64,000 nucleotides of DNA. Source: Alcanivorax sp. DP30 (GTDB lineage: Bacteria; Pseudomonadota; Gammaproteobacteria; Pseudomonadales; Alcanivoracaceae). Below are positions 40,847-48,255 of the stretch, in pieces. A program made the translations under genes and the position numbers. Numbering within the stretch: the stretch's first letter is position 1; every line of letters begins with the position of its first letter. The notes under the pieces were generated by a model, which worked only from the letters and a program-made list of their open reading frames with translations, was not told the origin of the DNA and ran no database searches. The DNA is taken from contig NZ_WTUY01000002.1 of the NCBI RefSeq assembly GCF_009882945.1, positions 2,927 to 66,926 of the forward strand, in the 5' to 3' direction.

Positions 40847-41254
40847 ATGAGTGACAAGCCTGTCATCGATCCCAATCCCACAACCCTGCCGGCGATTCTG
40901 ACCTCCCTGCCGGATGATACTCCCATCGTCATGCTCAACCTGCTTCGTTACCGGGAGACCGCACGCTACAAGGATGGTGAAGCGGATTACAGCGGCCGTG
41001 AGGCCTACCAGAAGTATTCTGAAGTGGCCTTTGGCAAAGTGCAGGGCGTTGGTGGCGAGATGGTCTGGAAGGGCCGTGCTCTGGCCGGCGTGATTGCCCC
41101 GGAAGGGGAAAAATGGGACAGCGTCCTGCTGGTCCGCTACCCCAGCAAACAGGCGTTTGCCAGCATGCTGGCGGATCCGGAATACCGTCAGGCCACCAAA
41201 CACCGCACTGCAGCGCTGGAAGAGGCCCGCTTGATTGCGATGCAGGAAAACTGA
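40847..41254 (+). CDS. DUF1330-family protein
   Basis: 135 aa, a dimeric ferredoxin-like alpha/beta fold typical of DUF1330 (VMLNLLRYRETARYK...YQKYSEV, LLVRYPSKQAFASMLADPEYRQA). ATG 40847 has AAGGA 6 nt upstream and is preferred over ATG 40841. Function is unknown in the family. Heptamer site E begins 6 nt after the stop. Confidence 0.85.
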   Translation: MSDKPVIDPNPTTLPAILTSLPDDTPIVMLNLLRYRETARYKDGEADYSGREAYQKYSEVAFGKVQGVGGEMVWKGRALAGVIAPEGEKWDSVLLVRYPSKQAFASMLADPEYRQATKHRTAALEEARLIAMQEN

Positions 41255-41260
41255 CATTCC

Positions 41261-41377
41261 CTGAATAGTGAATAGCTGGGATGGTGGAGTGGCCCGGTTG
41301 AACCGGGGCAGGATTTGTCGCGGGTAGTAGCCTTTGGGTTTCGTTATTCTTTATTCACTATTAATTATCAATTGGCT
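41261..41377. repeat. Heptamer-period element, site E
   Basis: The left arm is CTGAATA, GTGAATA, GCTGGGA. The right arm is GTTATTC, TTTATTC, ACTATTA, ATTATCA, ATTGGCT. The arms share AATAGTGAATA in inverted orientation. The left arm starts 6 nt after the DUF1330 stop and the right arm ends just before the dienelactone hydrolase ATG. Confidence 0.7.
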
Positions 41378-41382
41378 TTTCC

Positions 41383-42123
41383 ATGTCCAACCAACCTGTA
41401 GGTATTCCCATCCCCGGCGGCCATACCATGCGTGCCCGCTGGTTGCGCCCTGACACAGCCAACCCTCACAAGGCCGCTGTCATCGCCATTCATGACATCT
41501 TTGGCTATACCGACGACATAGAACGGATTGCCCAACGTTTAGCGGATAACGGCTATCCGGTGCTGGTGCCAGACCTGTACGACCTGCCTAACAGCAAGCC
41601 GTTGTGCGTGGTGAAGACACTGAAGGCCCACGAAACTGGCAAGGGCGCAGCGTTTGAACAACTGGAGGCCTGTCGTCACTGGCTGCTGGATCAGGATGAG
41701 GAGCCGGTGGAGCAGGTGGGGGTAATGGGCTTTTGCATGGGGGGACGTTTTGCCGTGCTGTATGCCAGCCAGGCACCGGTGCAGGTGGTGGCCCCTTTCT
41801 ATGGTGGAATTCCTAAAGACCCGGAGACGTTGCGGGGCATCTGTCCTGCTGTGGGCGGCTGGGGCCGTGATGATGTGCTTTATGGCAACCACGGTGAACG
41901 TCTGGCCAGCCATATGGACAAGCTCGGCGTGCCCCATGATGTGAAGACCTACGATAACGTGGGGCATTCCTACATGAACAACCACCAGGGCTTTGTTTTC
42001 AGGAAACTGGGCCCCTTGCCGCCCCTGCGCTCGAAGTTTGATGCCCGCGCGTCTGAGGACAGCTGGCAGCGGGTGCTGGTGTTCTTCGAGAAGGTATTTG
42101 CCGGGGAGATAAAAGCGGGTTAG
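41383..42123 (+). CDS. Dienelactone hydrolase family protein
   Basis: 246 aa alpha/beta hydrolase. The nucleophile Cys lies in GFCMGGRF, typical of DLH; an Asp/His pair is expected in the C-terminal half (VGHSYMNNHQG carries the His). DLH hydrolyses dienelactones in ring-cleavage pathways; family members act on other small esters too. ATG 41383 with a weak upstream site. Its upstream region is occupied by heptamer site E. Confidence 0.9.
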   Translation: MSNQPVGIPIPGGHTMRARWLRPDTANPHKAAVIAIHDIFGYTDDIERIAQRLADNGYPVLVPDLYDLPNSKPLCVVKTLKAHETGKGAAFEQLEACRHWLLDQDEEPVEQVGVMGFCMGGRFAVLYASQAPVQVVAPFYGGIPKDPETLRGICPAVGGWGRDDVLYGNHGERLASHMDKLGVPHDVKTYDNVGHSYMNNHQGFVFRKLGPLPPLRSKFDARASEDSWQRVLVFFEKVFAGEIKAG

Positions 42124-42192
42124 TGAGAAGCAGGCCAGGCTTGTTTAACAAATCTGAGTTGTTACCGGTTTTTCAACTTTTGTACGAAGCTG

Positions 42193-42203
42193 CTGTAGGA
42201 GCG
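42193..42203 (+). repeat. Isolated REP outer word
   Basis: CTGTAGGAGCG matches the start of the REP element, without an obvious palindromic partner. It lies in a 257-bp gap that holds no gene. Confidence 0.4.
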
Positions 42204-42380
42204 TTCACTGTCTTGGGCTACGGGCTACCCGTCGCCGCTGAATTGTCCTGCCTTATTCGGCCAACAAGCAGACTTTCCTGAAGAAAGCGGGGTGCCTGCT
42301 TGCCTGGCCGAAACGTGTGGTGCACGGCTCAGGTTTCTGCTTTAAGCGGAAACCTGCTAATGCATGCCGGATGCCGGTCG

Positions 42381-42809
42381 TTATTCCTGACACTCACTTG
42401 CCGCCCACTTGCCTTCAATGTGGGTCTTCATTGTGTGGTCGTTGCCTTTCATGGTGAGATCAGAGGTGTAGTGCCTGGTGTTGTGAATAACCATTTTTCC
42501 GGAAATTTGGGTTTCGGCGTCGGTGTCAGGCATCACACAATCAGCACTCCAACTCAACGTGTTACCGCTGCGTTTGGCTTCTCCGTTACTGCAATTATCT
42601 TTCTTCCAGCTTTTGCGCAGCGCGGCTTCCGGGTCTTTTGCCTCTTCGACGGAGATACAACCCTCCTGTACCTGCGTGCGCATTTCTTCAGGAATACCGG
42701 GAGCATTCAGTTCCACCGTCAAGTTCCACTTGCCCGCTGCCATTTCGGCGGACTGGGCCAGCGGGGAGAGCAATAGCAGTGAGGAAACTACAACCAGAGC
42801 AGATTTCAT
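42381..42809 (-). CDS. DUF3617-family secreted protein
   Basis: 142 aa; a Sec signal peptide ends LAQSA. The mature part fits DUF3617: GKWNLTVEL...CIS...DNC...SWSADC...GKMVIH. Four Cys pair the typical way. It is periplasmic, function unknown. Confidence 0.8.
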   Translation of the reverse strand: MKSALVVVSSLLLLSPLAQSAEMAAGKWNLTVELNAPGIPEEMRTQVQEGCISVEEAKDPEAALRKSWKKDNCSNGEAKRSGNTLSWSADCVMPDTDAETQISGKMVIHNTRHYTSDLTMKGNDHTMKTHIEGKWAASECQE

Positions 42810-42847
42810 GATAAATCCTTTCTTTGTCGTGAAGGGCGAGCCTGAAC

Positions 42848-43492
42848 TCAGGCCGTGCGTTTACTGGGCGGGAACTCGCACAGATCGGCAATAAGGCATT
42901 CGCCACATTTGGGTTTGCGGGCAGTGCACACATAGCGACCGTGCAGAATCAGCCAGTGATGAGCATCGCGCAGAAACTCCTCCGGTACCAGTTTCACCAG
43001 CCGTTTTTCGACGTCGAGCACATTTTTGCCTGGGGCAATACGGGTGCGGTTGGAAACCCGGAAGATATGGGTGTCCACGGCCATGGTGGGATAGCCGTAG
43101 GCGGTGTTGAGCACCACGTTGGCTGTCTTGCGCCCTACGCCGGGGAGGGCTTCCAGCTCTTCCCGGGTACGCGGTACCTGGCTGTCATGCAGGTCAATCA
43201 GCATTTTGCAGAGTTGGATGATGTTCTCGGCCTTGGAATTGAACAGGCCGATGGTCTTGATGTACTGCTTTAGTCCATCGACACCCAGGGCATAAATGGC
43301 TTCTGGCGTGTTGGCCTCCGGGTAGAGCCTGGCGGTGGCCTTGTTGACGCCCACATCCGTGGCTTGGGCGGACAACACCACAGCCACCAGCAACTCGAAG
43401 TCCGAGTTGTACTCCAGTTCCGTGGTGGGGTGCGGATTCTGGTCCCGCAGGCGGGTAAAAATTTCAGTACGTTTCTCGCGATTCATGGCCAT
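42848..43492 (-). CDS. nth: Endonuclease III, bifunctional DNA glycosylase/AP lyase
   Basis: Removes oxidised pyrimidines. Helix-hairpin-helix and catalytic Lys in EALPGVGRKTANVVLNTA; catalytic Asp in MAVDTHIFR; the C-terminal [4Fe-4S] loop is C-x6-C-x2-C-x5-C (VCTARKPKCGECLIADLC). 214 aa. ATG 43492. In E. coli nth follows the rsx/rnf operon directly; here it lies 2.3 kb beyond rnfE, separated by three unrelated genes and repeats. Confidence 0.95.
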   Translation of the reverse strand: MAMNREKRTEIFTRLRDQNPHPTTELEYNSDFELLVAVVLSAQATDVGVNKATARLYPEANTPEAIYALGVDGLKQYIKTIGLFNSKAENIIQLCKMLIDLHDSQVPRTREELEALPGVGRKTANVVLNTAYGYPTMAVDTHIFRVSNRTRIAPGKNVLDVEKRLVKLVPEEFLRDAHHWLILHGRYVCTARKPKCGECLIADLCEFPPSKRTA

Positions 43493-43576
43493 ATCCTGAG
43501 TTCGCGAGGAGTATACCGGATCATTCAGCGCGGGGCAGGGGGCCAGGTCCGGCCGGATATATTAGTGTCGATTGCC

Positions 43577-43651
43577 GAGCAGCGAGTTTCGAACGGCAAA
43601 ACCTGAAGCGGCCCAAACCAATGGTTTTCGAAACTCGTTACTCGCTTTCGC
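43577..43651. repeat. Heptamer-period element, site F
   Basis: The left arm is GAGCAGC, GAGTTTC, GAACGGC, AAAACCT; the right arm in reverse complement is GCGAAAG, CGAGTAA, CGAGTTT, CGAAAAC. Core: GCAAAACC facing GGTTTT. It shares the core with A, B and K. It lies between nth and the glycine-zipper gene. Confidence 0.65.
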
Positions 43652-43687
43652 CTTCTTTCCTCGGGCAAGCGGGGGAGACGGCGGTGG

Positions 43688-44224
43688 TTACTGCCGGGCA
43701 GTCACCACCTGGCCTTCCTTGATCCGCAGCCGTTCACCGGGCTTCTTGTCCAAGCGAATGGTTTCTTCCGCTTCGTTGAACACATAAGTCACGTCATAGC
43801 CTTCGGTACGGCTTCGGCTTTCCATGACAGTGTTACAGCGCTGTTCGGTAGTGGTGTAGGTGTTCTTTTCCTGCATACCCTTTTGGATCTGGTTACCCGC
43901 AACGCCGCCTGCAATGGCCCCGCCAGCAGTGGCGGCATCTTTGCCACTGCCACCACCAAACTGGTGGCCGATAACGCCACCAATCACTGCGCCGACAACA
44001 CTGCCGGCAACCCGGTGTTCATCTTTTACCGGTTTTTGGCGGGTGACAGTGACGTTTTGGCAGCTTTCACGGGGCTCCTGCCAGCGTTTCACAATGGGTT
44101 CCACTTTGGTGACGGTGGCGTAGCCGGACGTGGCCGGGGTCATGATCTGGTAGGCACCATAACCCGCGCCGGCGACAGCAATTGCACCGGCCAGGCTGAG
44201 AGAGATAACAGCTATGCTTTTCAT
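43688..44224 (-). CDS. Glycine-zipper 2TM-domain envelope protein
   Basis: 178 aa with an N-terminal membrane segment or signal (ISLSLAGAIAVAGAGYGAYQI). A glycine zipper spans residues about 75-120 (VVGAVIGGVIGHQFGGGSGKDAATAGGAIAGGVAGNQI). Similar to the SlyB / OsmB-like outer-membrane family; a role in envelope integrity is possible. Single gene. Confidence 0.8.
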   Translation of the reverse strand: MKSIAVISLSLAGAIAVAGAGYGAYQIMTPATSGYATVTKVEPIVKRWQEPRESCQNVTVTRQKPVKDEHRVAGSVVGAVIGGVIGHQFGGGSGKDAATAGGAIAGGVAGNQIQKGMQEKNTYTTTEQRCNTVMESRSRTEGYDVTYVFNEAEETIRLDKKPGERLRIKEGQVVTARQ

Positions 44225-44351
44225 GGTGAAACTCCAGTTATCAATTCTTTAGCGGTTCGAGTGACGTCGGGCAGGAATGGTTCGGAGCGAGATGCAAAAG
44301 AATGTTAACTGTGGTGTTCAAAAGAGGGCGCCATGCTGCCTTGTGGGGCTT

Positions 44352-44912
44352 TCAGCGGTAAATCAGGTAGGCCGGCACCAGAATTTCCTCCTCGTTTTGC
44401 ATATGCCCGTGCAGCAAACGCTCGAGGTTATCGGCCTCTGCAAGGGCCCGCTCCAGGTTTTGCGGCAATCTCAGCGCAGCCGGCAAGTCCTGGCTTCGGG
44501 TCTGAAGCATGGCAAGCAACTGATCCAGCGCCGCATGATCCTGCTCCATTAGCTCGATTGCGGGATTCAGTCGCGGATGCTGGAGGCGGACGGCAGGAAA
44601 GACGCTGCTGTCTTCAAAGCCATGATGGCTGTGCAGGTTGCGCAGCAGGCTTTGTAAATGCTGCTGCAGCGTCGTGAGCAGTGACAGATTGTCCTCATGG
44701 CTACGATCCTGGTCACTAAGGTTGGTCAGATACCGTATGGCGCCATGATACTGGCGGGCCTGTTGTTTCAAACCGTCATGATTACGCAGCAGCGCCCGGG
44801 CGTCACTGGTGAGAAAGTTGTCATGATCGCGCCATTGTGCCCGTGGCAGCGGAAACAGGGCTTGCCGTACGTACTCTGGCAGCGGGCAGGAAGGTGGCTG
44901 GATGTATGACAT
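44352..44912 (-). CDS. Haemerythrin-like HHE-domain protein
   Basis: 186 aa. The helical HHE fold places His/Glu iron ligands: LLRNHDGLKQQ, LHSHHGFEDSSVF, MEQDHAALDQ, LLHGHMQNEEEIL. Such proteins bind O2 or NO or act in iron-sulfur cluster repair. The start MSYIQ at 44912 has GGAG 5 nt upstream; an upstream in-frame ATG is at 44924. Divergent from the membrane gene at 45042. Confidence 0.75.
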   Translation of the reverse strand: MSYIQPPSCPLPEYVRQALFPLPRAQWRDHDNFLTSDARALLRNHDGLKQQARQYHGAIRYLTNLSDQDRSHEDNLSLLTTLQQHLQSLLRNLHSHHGFEDSSVFPAVRLQHPRLNPAIELMEQDHAALDQLLAMLQTRSQDLPAALRLPQNLERALAEADNLERLLHGHMQNEEEILVPAYLIYR

Positions 44913-45041
44913 GAGGGACTCCATCAGATTGCCAGCCAGTGTGCAATTTTGTTTCGAGAAAAAGGATAAGGTTAAATGGCGGCGTTTGATCAGACTTTCT
45001 GATCCTGTGGGGATTGGGCTTAAGCGGGGAGACGAGCAGGG

Positions 45042-45473
45042 ATGTCACAACAGGACCAACAACTGGAAGCGGAGTATTTCCATCTTACCAATCTGATTGA
45101 TTCCTTCGATCAGAAGTCACTGACGATCAAGGCATGGAGTGTGACGCTGGCAGGGATACTCGCTGGCTCCGGTGCTTTTTTTGATCGTCCGGGCATGCTC
45201 TGGGTAGGGGTGTTCGGCAGCCTGATGTTCTGGCTGGTGGAAGGGCACTGGAAAGCCTTTCAGTCGGCGCACTATGCCCGTATCGAAAAGATCGAGGCCC
45301 ACTTTCGTGGCGAGGTGGACGAGATTGCGCCGTTCCAGACTGCCTTCAGCTGGGAAAAAAGCCGCCGTGCGGGGGGGACCCGCGAACTGATTCGCATCCT
45401 GGGGATGCGCCATGTGTTTCTGCCGCATGGGGTAATGGCGGTGGCGCTGCTGATGGCAGCAATCGTGCTGTAG
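45042..45473 (+). CDS. Membrane protein of unknown function
   Basis: 143 aa with three likely helices (AWSVTLAGILAGSGAFF, LWVGVFGSLMFWLVEG, FLPHGVMAVALLMAAIVL) and a polar cytoplasmic loop of about 50 residues. No family recognised. GGGGAGA lies 8 nt upstream of ATG 45042. Heptamer site G starts 10 nt after the stop. Confidence 0.6.
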   Translation: MSQQDQQLEAEYFHLTNLIDSFDQKSLTIKAWSVTLAGILAGSGAFFDRPGMLWVGVFGSLMFWLVEGHWKAFQSAHYARIEKIEAHFRGEVDEIAPFQTAFSWEKSRRAGGTRELIRILGMRHVFLPHGVMAVALLMAAIVL

Positions 45474-45483
45474 GAAGCAGATA

Positions 45484-45756
45484 CAAGCTGCAAGCTACAA
45501 GGTGCGAGTGAGACTGATTGATAGATCGCAGGCGCTGATCCGAGGCAACGGCTCGCCTTTAAGGGAAAGCGTTCTGAGGGCGTTGCTGGACGAAGACGCT
45601 GGCACTGCATTTGTTCAGCAAACTGAATCTCCCACAAAAAACATCTCAATCTTTGGGGGATGTCTTCATGTGCGGAATGCGTCTTTCCGCGGGCAGGGCG
45701 GGAGAGTTCACACCAGACGTTCCCGCGCCCTGTGGCTTGTAGCTTTTCGCTGCTTC
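45484..45756. repeat. Heptamer-period element, site G
   Basis: The left arm CAAGCTG, CAAGCTA, CAAGGTG, CGAGTGA is in 7-nt phase. The right arm (45735-45756) reads CTTGTAGCTTTTCGCTGC, the inverse of the left words. A 220-bp core without a gene separates them, holding no recognised feature. The left arm starts 10 nt past the stop of the membrane protein and the right arm lies at the rnfE stop. Confidence 0.6.
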
Positions 45757-46469
45757 TAACTCACCTTGCCCGTCGTCCGTACCCGGCGGCTTACCTTGGG
45801 CTCATCGCTGGCTTTGGCTTTCTGGATTTCTTTCAGGCGCTTGTCGATCACGTTCTTGCCGGCAATGATTAAACCAAGCCCGAGGAAGGCGCCGGGGGGC
45901 AGGATGGCGAGCAGGAAACCGCCGTAGTTGTCGATCACGTTGAGCTGCCAGTTGGCGGCCATGGGGCCGAACAACAACTGCATGTTGGTGAACAGGGTGC
46001 CCTGGCCGACCAGTTCGCGCATGCCGCCGAGAATCAGCAGAATGACCAGGAAGCCCAGGCCCATCATGAAGCCGTCCAGGGCGGCAGGCAGGACCGGGTT
46101 CTTGCTGGCAAAGGCATCGGCCCGGCCCAGCACGGTGCAGTTGGTGACGATCAACGGGATGAAGATGCCGAGGATCTCATACAGCTCGAAGGTAAAGGCC
46201 TGCATCAGCATTTCGATCACCGTGGTCATGGCCGCAATGATCATCACGAAGGCGGGCAGACGCACGGCGTCGGTGACATAGTTGCGAATCAGGGACACGC
46301 ACACATTGGAGCCCACCAATACCACCAGCGTCGCCAGCCCCAGCCCCAACGCATTCACCACGGAGCCGGTGACGGCCAGTAGCGGACACAGGCCGAGAAT
46401 CTGCACCGTGGCAGGATTGTTGTTCCACAACCCGTCCATACTGATTTTCTTGTAGTTCACATCACTCAT
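45756..46469 (-). CDS. rnfE: RNF complex subunit RnfE (RsxE)
   Basis: Integral membrane subunit of the ion-translocating RNF (ferredoxin:NAD+ oxidoreductase) complex, which in some gammaproteobacteria also keeps SoxR reduced. 237 aa; typical RnfA/E repeat: [41 protein letters not shown]. The start ATG 46469 overlaps rnfG by 8 nt, and is preferred over the 49-residue upstream extension. Confidence 0.95.
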   Translation of the reverse strand: MSDVNYKKISMDGLWNNNPATVQILGLCPLLAVTGSVVNALGLGLATLVVLVGSNVCVSLIRNYVTDAVRLPAFVMIIAAMTTVIEMLMQAFTFELYEILGIFIPLIVTNCTVLGRADAFASKNPVLPAALDGFMMGLGFLVILLILGGMRELVGQGTLFTNMQLLFGPMAANWQLNVIDNYGGFLLAILPPGAFLGLGLIIAGKNVIDKRLKEIQKAKASDEPKVSRRVRTTGKVS

Positions 46470-47109
46470 CGCAGACCTCCGCCGCGACCGCTTCGGCATT
46501 TGCCGCAAACAGGCTGTCGCGGTTGGCGTCAAAATATTGCAGCGCACGGTGCACCGCGCCGACCACTGCCCGCGGGGTAATAGTGGCCCCGGTGAAGCTG
46601 TCGAACTCGCCCCCATCTTTCTTCACAGCCCAGCCTGCTTGGTCCGGATTTTCCAGAGAACGGCCATTGAAACTGTAAATCCAGTCGGACTTTTTCGTTT
46701 CGATATTGTCGCCGAGACCGGGAGTCTCATTGTGCGGTGGTACCACGCGCACGCCCTGGACAGATCCCTCGGTGTCCACACCGACGATCAGGGCAATGTT
46801 GCCACCGTAGCCGTCCGGGGCAGTGGTCTCCAGCACCGCACCGCTGGGCTCGCCGTTGAGACGTGCCCGATAAATATGCTGTTCACTGCGGCCCAGCAGG
46901 GGATCAGTGACCGTAATGCGGTCAGCAATCAGGTCATTGTCATGCTGGTCGTGGGGCATCACCTCGTTCAGGGACGTCATTAGCGCCTGTTGGCGATTGC
47001 ACTCCACCTTGCCGATGGTCAGCGAGTTGGTGATGGCCAGCGTGGCTGCGGTGCCGATGGCAAACAGGCTGAGGATCACCGCGTTTTTGGTAATGGCATA
47101 ACGCATCAT
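46462..47109 (-). CDS. rnfG: RNF complex subunit RnfG (RsxG)
   Basis: Periplasmic FMN-binding subunit with one N-terminal membrane helix. The covalent FMN site is at Thr in [13 protein letters not shown]. 215 aa; starts 2 nt after the rnfD stop, and overlaps rnfE by 8 nt. Confidence 0.95.
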   Translation of the reverse strand: MMRYAITKNAVILSLFAIGTAATLAITNSLTIGKVECNRQQALMTSLNEVMPHDQHDNDLIADRITVTDPLLGRSEQHIYRARLNGEPSGAVLETTAPDGYGGNIALIVGVDTEGSVQGVRVVPPHNETPGLGDNIETKKSDWIYSFNGRSLENPDQAGWAVKKDGGEFDSFTGATITPRAVVGAVHRALQYFDANRDSLFAANAEAVAAEVCDE

Positions 47110-47111
47110 GA

Positions 47112-48134
47112 TCAGGCGCCTCCCGTGCCACGGTTGGGCTTGTCATGGCCGTAGGTGCGGGGCTGGGTGTAATAATCAATGAAGGGTGCGCTCAGGTTGA
47201 GCAGCAGCACCGAGAACGCTACCGCATCCGGGTAGCCGCCAAAGCTGCGGATGACCCAGATCAGCACGCCAATCAGCAGGGCATAGACCAGACGGCCCAT
47301 ACGGCTGGTGGCGGCGCTTACCGGATCGGTGGCGATAAAGAACGCCCCCAGCATGGCGCCGCCGGACAACAGATGGAATAGCGGATCGGCAAAGCGTGCC
47401 GGATCGATTTGCCAGGCAATAAAGGCTGGTGCAGCGATCCCCGCCAGGAAGCCGGCGGGAATATGCCAGGTAATGATCTTGCGGCTGATCAGGTACAGGC
47501 CGCCAAGCAGGAAGGCCAGGTTGACCCATTCCCAGCCTTGCCCGGCAATGTCGCCGTGCAGAATGCCATGGCTGGCGAGTTCACTTTCATTGCCAGCCCA
47601 GGTCCGGAAGGTGTCCAGCGGTGTTGCGCCGCTCAGGCCGTCCACCGGCAACTGACCGGTAAACAGTTGCAGGCTTTGCATGAAACTGGGTGCTTCACCG
47701 GGGGCGACCCATTGGGTCATGGCCACCGGGAAGGAAATCAGCAGCAGCACATAGCCGACCATGGCGGGGTTGAAGGGGTTCATGCCCAGGCCACCATAAA
47801 GCTGCTTGGCGACGATGATGGCAAAGCCGACGCCCACCAGGGTGAGCCACCAGGGCGCAGTCGGCGGCAGGGCCAGACCCAGCAGCACGGCGGTGAGTAC
47901 TGCGCTGAAATCTTTCAGGTAAAAGCCAACGTGACGGCCACGGGCTTTCAGGAACAGGGCTTCACACCCCACGGCGACGGCGACAGCCCACAGCACATTG
48001 ATCACCGACCCCCAGCCAAATTGCCAGGTCAGTACCGCAAGGCCGGGGAGGGTGGCGTAGATCACCTGGCGCATAAAGGCGCCGGTGTTGTTCTTCACCG
48101 ATGCATGGGGGGACGTGGAGGTAATCAGGCTCAT
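47112..48134 (-). CDS. rnfD: RNF complex subunit RnfD (RsxD)
   Basis: Membrane subunit with covalent FMN at Thr in DGLSGATPLDTF near residue 185. 340 aa, ten helices as in the family. ATG 48134 has GGAG; a 6-residue upstream extension is possible. The gap to rnfC holds REP and heptamer site H. Confidence 0.95.
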   Translation of the reverse strand: MSLITSTSPHASVKNNTGAFMRQVIYATLPGLAVLTWQFGWGSVINVLWAVAVAVGCEALFLKARGRHVGFYLKDFSAVLTAVLLGLALPPTAPWWLTLVGVGFAIIVAKQLYGGLGMNPFNPAMVGYVLLLISFPVAMTQWVAPGEAPSFMQSLQLFTGQLPVDGLSGATPLDTFRTWAGNESELASHGILHGDIAGQGWEWVNLAFLLGGLYLISRKIITWHIPAGFLAGIAAPAFIAWQIDPARFADPLFHLLSGGAMLGAFFIATDPVSAATSRMGRLVYALLIGVLIWVIRSFGGYPDAVAFSVLLLNLSAPFIDYYTQPRTYGHDKPNRGTGGA

Positions 48135-48184
48135 TGGCTCACTCCGTTGCAAGCGAAAAGACCCTGTCGCAATTCAGGGGGCTT

Positions 48185-48207
48185 CGCTTGCAGGCAAGCT
48201 CCTGCGG
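48185..48207 (-). repeat. REP-like palindromic element in the rnfC-rnfD spacer
   Basis: CGCTTGCAGGCAAGCTCCTG is the reverse complement of the REP half at 7017, within the intercistronic gap of the rnf operon. Confidence 0.55.
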
Positions 48208-48221
48208 CGGGAAAGGCGGGC

Positions 48222-48249
48222 GTCCGGGGTCCGGCGTCCAGCATCAGGT
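48222..48249. repeat. Heptamer-period array, site H
   Basis: GTCCGGG, GTCCGGC, GTCCAGC, ATCAGGT in phase; it ends 7 nt from the rnfC stop. Read with rnfC the words are GCTGGAC, GCCGGAC, CCCGGAC. Confidence 0.6.
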
Positions 48250-48255
48250 GTTCAT